Below, in pieces: positions 13,776 to 17,676 of a stretch of DNA of 17,676 bases (position 1 is the stretch's first letter; each line of letters opens with the position of its first letter). A program made the translations under genes and the position numbers. Origin of the DNA: JASFEQ01 sp050122535. Its GTDB lineage: Bacteria > Desulfobacterota > DSM-4660 > Desulfatiglandales > HGW-15. The stretch is taken from NCBI GenBank assembly GCA_050122535.1, contig JASFIT010000043.1, positions 1 to 17,676 of the forward strand. The letters are read 5' to 3'. Below the pieces are notes generated by a model. The model made no database searches and was not told the DNA's origin. It saw nothing but the letters and a program-made list of their open reading frames with translations.

Positions 13776-13971
13776 CAGAGGTGAATGTTGTTTCTCAAGA
13801 GAGTTCTGGAACAGAACGCCAAAATGAGCTTTTACATCACACCGCCGAGCTCGTTTTTCCACTCTATTTGTTTTTGAGGGCCGCATTCCAAGTCTTTAGT
13901 GGAGCGTTCTATCCGCTTTAAACAGTCATGCAAAATTTCTAAAGAAATCATCTAAGATTTATGGAGGAGAG

Positions 13972-15576
13972 GTGGCTAGGATTTTTGAGTACCAGGGAAA
14001 GCAATTACTCAAAGAAGTCGGCGTCAAAATCCCCGAAGGTGTTGTAACATCAAACCCGGAGGAGGCCAGAGAGATAACAAGGAAGATAGGGAAAGGTGTT
14101 GCCATCAAGGCTCAAATATGGGCCACAGGCCGCATCAAGGCCGGCGGTATCAAATTTGCGAGCGATCCTGACGAGGCCTTTGCCATGACAAAAGACATTT
14201 TGGGCAGCAGAATAAAGGGGCTTGTTGTCAAGAAGGTTCTCGTAGAAGAGCGGCTCGACGTGGTGCACGAATACTACGCCGGGATCGCGGTAAACGCCTC
14301 CATGAAAATTAAGGCCCCGGTGTTGGTGTTCAGCACCGAGGGGGGCACACGGGTTGAAGAGGTAGCAGCAAGGAACCCGGAACGCGTGGTCAAACATATC
14401 ATAGATCCTATTGAGGGTCTGGCATCCTCGGATGTGGATAGGATTTTGAAAAAGATGGGCATTGAACCAGAGATCTCAGCAAAAATCAATACGATGATAT
14501 GTGCCCTATATACACTCTTCAAAGAATACGACGCCACAAACGTGGAGATTAATCCTTTTGTATTGACCAAGGAGGGGCATATTTATGCGGCCGATTGTCA
14601 CGTGAGCATTGATGACAATTCTGTTTTTAGACACCCTGAATTGGGAATCAAGGTCCCTCGTGATATGGAAAGAGAACCGACACAACTGGAACAACTGGCC
14701 TGGGACCACATCGAGGCGGGTGACTATCGAGGAACAGGATATTTCGCGCAAATGATCACTGATTTCAAGGAAGAAGAAAGCTATGTGGGCTTCCATGGCA
14801 TTGGGGGCGGAGGGTCCATGCTCGGAGCGGCTGCCCTGATTAGCCGGGGTATCAAGATTGCCAACTATGCGGACACGAGCGGAGATCCTCCTGCCAGCAA
14901 AATTTACAAAGTGATCAAGGCAATCTTTTCGCAACCCCTCTCAGCATATGCTGTGGTTGGCGCCTGCCTAGCAAACCAAGAGCAGTGGTACCATGCCTTT
15001 GCCATCGTCAAGGCACTAAGAGAGGAACTGGGAGGTAGACCTGGATTCCCGGTCGTTGTGTTGCTGGCAGGGAACAAAGAGAAAGAGGCTATAGAGATTA
15101 TAAAAAAGGGGTTGAAGGGCTTGAACCTCAGGATGGAGCTTTATGGGAGGGATCACATCTACAATTCCGACTTTATTGGTGAGCGAGTGGAGATATTGAT
15201 GAAGGAATATCTCAATGAACAGCGTGTGAATAAAAAGGCAGCGGAGATCCGGATGGCGATGGGTGGAAACAAATTAGAATTCGCGACTCGGAGTATGAAA
15301 ACCACAATCGACTATGATAAATGCGAACCGGCGAAAAACAACACATCCAATCCATCCTGTGGGTTTGCATGTGTAAAGGCGGACAGATTGTATGATCGAG
15401 GTATTCTTAGAATAGAGGGAAATCGACCGGTATTGGCTGTACCCGAAGAAACCGCGCACAGAATGTCGAATGAGTCTCTTTCATGGGAATATGCGTGTAA
15501 TGCGGTTGGCATGAGTGCCGTTGCCATTACCATAGACTTTCCTGGGCTTGAAGCGTACAGGAAAGGGATGCGTTGA
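13972..15576 (+). CDS. Acid-CoA ligase beta subunit (SucC-like) with C-terminal one-cluster ferredoxin-like domain
   Basis: A 534-residue protein, about 140 residues longer than a normal SucC. Residues 1-415 are an ATP-grasp/CoA-ligase beta subunit: IFEYQGKQLLKEVGVKIPEG, KAQIWATGRIKAGG (46-59), VEINPFVLT (191-199) with D208, and HGIGGGGSMLGAAAL (275-289). Near the acid site it reads TSGDPPASK (302-310) where SucC has VGGGA. Residues 445-534 form an extra domain with cysteines C451, C463, C467 and C509. IDYDKC opens it, SCGFACVKADRLYDRG resembles a first ferredoxin motif, and YACNAVGMSAVAIT resembles the end of a second. This is the ligand set for a single [4Fe-4S] cluster. The start is GTG with GGAGG four bases upstream; no terminal codon is broken. 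The acid substrate is unknown; malate, citramalate or citrate-type acids are candidates. Confidence 0.88.
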   Translation: MARIFEYQGKQLLKEVGVKIPEGVVTSNPEEAREITRKIGKGVAIKAQIWATGRIKAGGIKFASDPDEAFAMTKDILGSRIKGLVVKKVLVEERLDVVHEYYAGIAVNASMKIKAPVLVFSTEGGTRVEEVAARNPERVVKHIIDPIEGLASSDVDRILKKMGIEPEISAKINTMICALYTLFKEYDATNVEINPFVLTKEGHIYAADCHVSIDDNSVFRHPELGIKVPRDMEREPTQLEQLAWDHIEAGDYRGTGYFAQMITDFKEEESYVGFHGIGGGGSMLGAAALISRGIKIANYADTSGDPPASKIYKVIKAIFSQPLSAYAVVGACLANQEQWYHAFAIVKALREELGGRPGFPVVVLLAGNKEKEAIEIIKKGLKGLNLRMELYGRDHIYNSDFIGERVEILMKEYLNEQRVNKKAAEIRMAMGGNKLEFATRSMKTTIDYDKCEPAKNNTSNPSCGFACVKADRLYDRGILRIEGNRPVLAVPEETAHRMSNESLSWEYACNAVGMSAVAITIDFPGLEAYRKGMR

Positions 15577-15592
15577 AAGACAGGGATTAAAA

Positions 15593-16489
15593 ATGTCCAT
15601 TCTGATTAAGAAAGATACCAAGGTTATGGTTCAGGGGATCACCGGAAGGTTTGGGCAATTCATTGCGCGAAACATGCTGGACACGGGGACGAATCTGGTG
15701 GCAGGTGTGACCCCTGGGCGTGGAGGACAAAAGGTTTGGGACATACCCGTGTATGACACGGTAAAAGAGGCATGGGAAGCGCACGGTCCCATTGACTCCA
15801 CGGTCGTCTTGGTCCCGGGTCCAGGTGCCAAAGAGGCCATTGTGGAGGCCCTAGAGGTCGAGCTCAAGATTATCCTTATGGAGGTGGAGCGCGTCCCCCT
15901 GCAGGATGCCCTGGAGTGCATTGCCCTCTGCCGCAGGGCGGGTGTAAGGCTCATTGGTCCAGGCTCTGCTGGCCTCGTCTCTCCGGGAAAAGGTTCCCTT
16001 GGGATCTTCGGATCGCCCGAGGAACTGGCCACGTTAGCGTTTCAGCCGGGAGGAATCGGGGTCATCTCAAGGAGCGGCGGACAGACCAGTACGCTTGCTT
16101 ACAACGTTTGTCAATCAGGGTTTGGGATTAGCACCGCCATTAACTTGGGATCTGAACAGGTCCTGGGAACAACCTTTCCCGAATTATTGCCTTTATTTGA
16201 GGCAGATGAAGAAACAGAGGGTGTGGTCTATTATGGCGAGATCGGTGGGGTCATGGAAGAGGAGGCGGCCGAACTCATGACAGAAGGGAAATACACCAAG
16301 CCCCTTATTGCTTATATCGCCGGCAGAGGACTCCCAGAAGGGATGAGGTTTTCACATGCCAGTGCAATCATCCAAGGGGGACAGGGCACTGTAGAGGGAA
16401 AGGTCAGGGCCTTAAGGGAGGCTGGGGCCCACGTGCTTGACAGACCCGAAGACATTGGCCCTACCCTTCAGAAGATTTTTGGAGCATAA
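15593..16489 (+). CDS. Acid-CoA ligase alpha subunit (SucD-like, second pair)
   Basis: A 298-residue alpha subunit, 16 bp after the beta gene. VQGITGRFGQF (13-23) and VAGVTPGRGGQ (36-46) mark the CoA-binding domain. The phosphorylated histidine is H255 (RFSHASA), and GEIGG (215-219) supplies the supporting glutamate. The loop GPNCPG of succinyl-CoA synthetases is GPGSAG here (122-127), and the usual VGIGGDPxxGSNF is replaced by INLGSEQVLGTTF (183-195), so this subunit is more divergent than the alpha subunit at 8851-9744. The ATG at 15593 follows CAGGGATTAAAA; a TTG reading from 15548 would overlap the beta gene and adds an unrelated tail. With its partner it should make a CoA thioester of a carboxylic acid at the cost of NTP; the neighbouring lyase points to a hydroxy-dicarboxylate. 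Confidence 0.9.
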   Translation: MSILIKKDTKVMVQGITGRFGQFIARNMLDTGTNLVAGVTPGRGGQKVWDIPVYDTVKEAWEAHGPIDSTVVLVPGPGAKEAIVEALEVELKIILMEVERVPLQDALECIALCRRAGVRLIGPGSAGLVSPGKGSLGIFGSPEELATLAFQPGGIGVISRSGGQTSTLAYNVCQSGFGISTAINLGSEQVLGTTFPELLPLFEADEETEGVVYYGEIGGVMEEEAAELMTEGKYTKPLIAYIAGRGLPEGMRFSHASAIIQGGQGTVEGKVRALREAGAHVLDRPEDIGPTLQKIFGA

Positions 16490-16516
16490 CGCCTGTCCAC
16501 TTAGAATGAGGAGAGG

Positions 16517-16564
16517 ATGACACCCGATATGCAAACAGACATGGCGGGGGAACGGAATGCATAA
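16517..16564 (+). CDS. Possible 15-codon leader peptide overlapping the lyase start
   Basis: An ATG at 16517 sits right behind GAGGAGAGG, a better ribosome-binding site than the lyase gene itself has. The frame runs 15 codons (MTPDMQTDMAGERNA) and stops at TAA (16562-16564), eight bases inside the lyase coding region. It could couple translation onto the lyase start by ribosome re-initiation, or be accidental. No protein family resemblance is visible. Confidence 0.25.
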   Translation: MTPDMQTDMAGERNA

Positions 16565-17510
16565 AATGAGAATATGGAGATCCTTGCTTTTTATCCCAGC
16601 CAATAATTGGCGGATGCTGAATAAGGCGACCACAGAATTGCAGGATGGGGTGATAATAGATCTGGAAGATGCCTGCCCTGTTGCAGAGAGGGAAACAGGC
16701 AGAATTTTTTCAAGGGACATCATCCCTTCATTCAAGTCCAAAGGGGTCGATGTTTTGGTGCGGGTCAATTCTCTCTCTACAGGTGTCACAGCTGCAGACT
16801 TGCGTGTTGTCGTTGGGGTTGATCTGGATGGGATTATGCTCCCTAAGTCAGAATCCAGGGAAGATATTTTTCAATTGGCAGAGCTTTTAGAAAAGGAAGA
16901 GGAAAAGAAAGGAATCAAAGACAAGACGGCCATCTTGCCACTTCTGGAATCGCCCAGGGGCGTCATCAATGCATATCAAATCGGCACCGCAAGCGACAGG
17001 GTAGCCGCCCTCGCATTTGGCGCGGGAGACTTCATGCGGGAATTGGGCGAAGGCTTCACCATTGCCAAGATGACCCCGGATGAATACTTCCCCGTCTTGC
17101 TATATGCGAGATCTAGGATTGCCACCACCGCATGTGCCATCGGAATTCCAGCCATCGATACGCCCTATTTTGGACTCCTCATTGATGTGGAAGGATTGAA
17201 ACGAGAGTCAAACAAGGCCAAATTGCTCGGTTTTAAAGGCAAAATGGTTACCCATCCCCATCATGTGGAGACCGTAAACCGTGTCTTCTCCCCATCGAGA
17301 GAAGACATAGCGTTAAGTCACAAAATGGTAAACGCCTACAGGGAAGCAGAGGCCCTAGGCAAAGGTGCGGCTGTCCTGGATGGCAGAATGATAGATATGG
17401 CCATGTACAAGATGGGTATGGAGATGTTGACAAAGGCGGATGGGATTGCTGCGAAATCGCGGCTCAGGAAAGGAGCGGACGAGGAGATCATGTGGATCCC
17501 AGGGCGCTAA
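16557..17510 (+). CDS. CitE/HpcH-family acyl-CoA lyase (malyl-CoA, citramalyl-CoA or citryl-CoA lyase type)
   Basis: A 317-residue TIM-barrel lyase. Family landmarks are RSLLFIPANN (8-17), IDLEDACPVAERETGR (34-49), RVN at 69-71, IMLPKSES (93-100, K97), LLESPRG (129-135, metal ligand E131), AFGAGDFMRELG (153-164, metal ligand D158), AIDTPYF (199-205), MVTHPHHVETVNRVFSPS (230-247) and AVLDGRMID (272-280). Members cleave malyl-CoA, citramalyl-CoA, methylmalyl-CoA or citryl-CoA, giving acetyl- or propionyl-CoA plus an oxo acid. No citrate lyase acyl carrier or CitF gene is adjacent, which favours a free CoA thioester made by the ligase just upstream. The ATG at 16557 is used, with GGGGGAACGGA before it; an ATG nine bases later is possible. 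Substrate specificity cannot be read from these motifs alone. Confidence 0.88.
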   Translation: MHKMRIWRSLLFIPANNWRMLNKATTELQDGVIIDLEDACPVAERETGRIFSRDIIPSFKSKGVDVLVRVNSLSTGVTAADLRVVVGVDLDGIMLPKSESREDIFQLAELLEKEEEKKGIKDKTAILPLLESPRGVINAYQIGTASDRVAALAFGAGDFMRELGEGFTIAKMTPDEYFPVLLYARSRIATTACAIGIPAIDTPYFGLLIDVEGLKRESNKAKLLGFKGKMVTHPHHVETVNRVFSPSREDIALSHKMVNAYREAEALGKGAAVLDGRMIDMAMYKMGMEMLTKADGIAAKSRLRKGADEEIMWIPGR

Positions 17511-17576
17511 GGTGTGGCTATTGCGCCTTGCCAGATAAGACCTAAAGGCTCATAAGAGTCCGTAGAGGTAAAGAGA

Positions 17577-17676
17577 ATGATAACAAAAGAGATCATGGAA
17601 TCGGCCATTTTTGAGACGGTCACGAGGAGTTCATGTGAGCTTTCCAAAGATGTCCATGCCGCCTTTGAAAGCGCCA
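17577..17676 (+). CDS. Class I fumarase/mesaconase/tartrate dehydratase alpha subunit, N-terminal part only
   Basis: The window ends after 33 codons. The fragment MITKEIMESAIFETVTRSSC and the following ELSKDVHAAFESA align with the N-terminus of the fumarase alpha subunit at 2817-3662 (REIQAEAITKTIKQLCIEA, then LLGDDVIQAIEKG): same helix pattern, same spacing, shared acidic-hydrophobic positions. AGAGGTAAAGAGA precedes the ATG, and the gene follows the lyase by 66 bp on the same strand. The cluster-binding cysteines would lie downstream, outside the window. A second class I hydratase placed behind a ligase and a lyase suggests a specialised role, such as mesaconate or fumarate hydration for the cassette, rather than the general fumarase function. 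Identification rests on a short stretch, so it is tentative. Confidence 0.68.
   Translation, partial: MITKEIMESAIFETVTRSSCELSKDVHAAFESA

Noticed and set aside
13776..13971. Terminator or small RNA between the binding protein and the second ligase
   Set aside because: Only a 6-bp stem with one wobble pair (AGTGGA/TCCGCT) and no T-run is seen, which is too weak to support a call.
16557..17510. Calling the lyase citrate lyase beta chain (citE)
   Set aside because: No acyl carrier protein (CitD), CitF or accessory genes are nearby, and the ligase pair upstream would supply a free CoA ester instead.

Overview
The window most likely comes from an anaerobic Desulfobacterota-type bacterium (old deltaproteobacteria), with mid-range GC. 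The evidence is a two-subunit oxygen-sensitive class I fumarase, a succinate dehydrogenase operon led by a small 2[4Fe-4S] ferredoxin, an SplB-like radical SAM gene paired with a ParB-like gene, and acyl-CoA type chemistry throughout. This placement rests on gene content only. No tRNA, rRNA, CRISPR array, insertion sequence or transposase is visible.

Layout. (1) 1-402, minus strand: a NifU-like Fe-S protein followed by the start of a 3-hydroxyacyl-CoA dehydrogenase cut by the window edge. (2) 528-2611, minus: a two-gene unit, ParB-like then SplB-like, joined by a 4-bp GTGA overlap. (3) 2695-4338, plus: the two subunits of a class I fumarate hydratase. (4) 4335-7926, minus: ferredoxin, fused SdhC-SdhD membrane anchor, SdhA, SdhB. 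SdhB and the fumarase beta subunit converge with overlapping stop codons. (5) 7946-8063: an inverted pair of 8-bp tandem-repeat arrays. (6) 8069-12323, minus: a MmgE/PrpD protein, a succinyl-CoA synthetase-like beta/alpha pair, a YedJ-like HD hydrolase, and a start-less 59-codon remnant of a CitE/malyl-CoA lyase-type gene. (7) 12429-17676, plus: a near-consensus promoter, a LivK-type periplasmic binding protein that seems to start at an ATT codon, a second and unusual synthetase pair, an intact CitE-family lyase, and the start of a second class I fumarase-type hydratase.

How it fits together. Regions 3 and 4 are the fumarate-malate and succinate-fumarate steps of the C4 dicarboxylate branch. 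Regions 6 and 7 are two divergent cassettes with the same ancestral theme, an acid-CoA ligase (beta + alpha) plus a CitE-type lyase. In one the lyase has decayed; in the other it is intact and followed by a hydratase. Hydratase, ligase and lyase together match a route that hydrates an unsaturated dicarboxylate, activates the hydroxy acid to its CoA ester, and cleaves it. Fumarate to malate to malyl-CoA to glyoxylate + acetyl-CoA, or mesaconate to citramalate to citramalyl-CoA to pyruvate + acetyl-CoA, would both fit. The substrate cannot be fixed from sequence alone.

The most unusual features are: the ligase beta subunit at 13972-15576, which carries a roughly 90-residue C-terminal domain that looks like a ferredoxin reduced to one cluster (four cysteines); the fused SdhCD anchor; the probable ATT start codon; and the lyase remnant.
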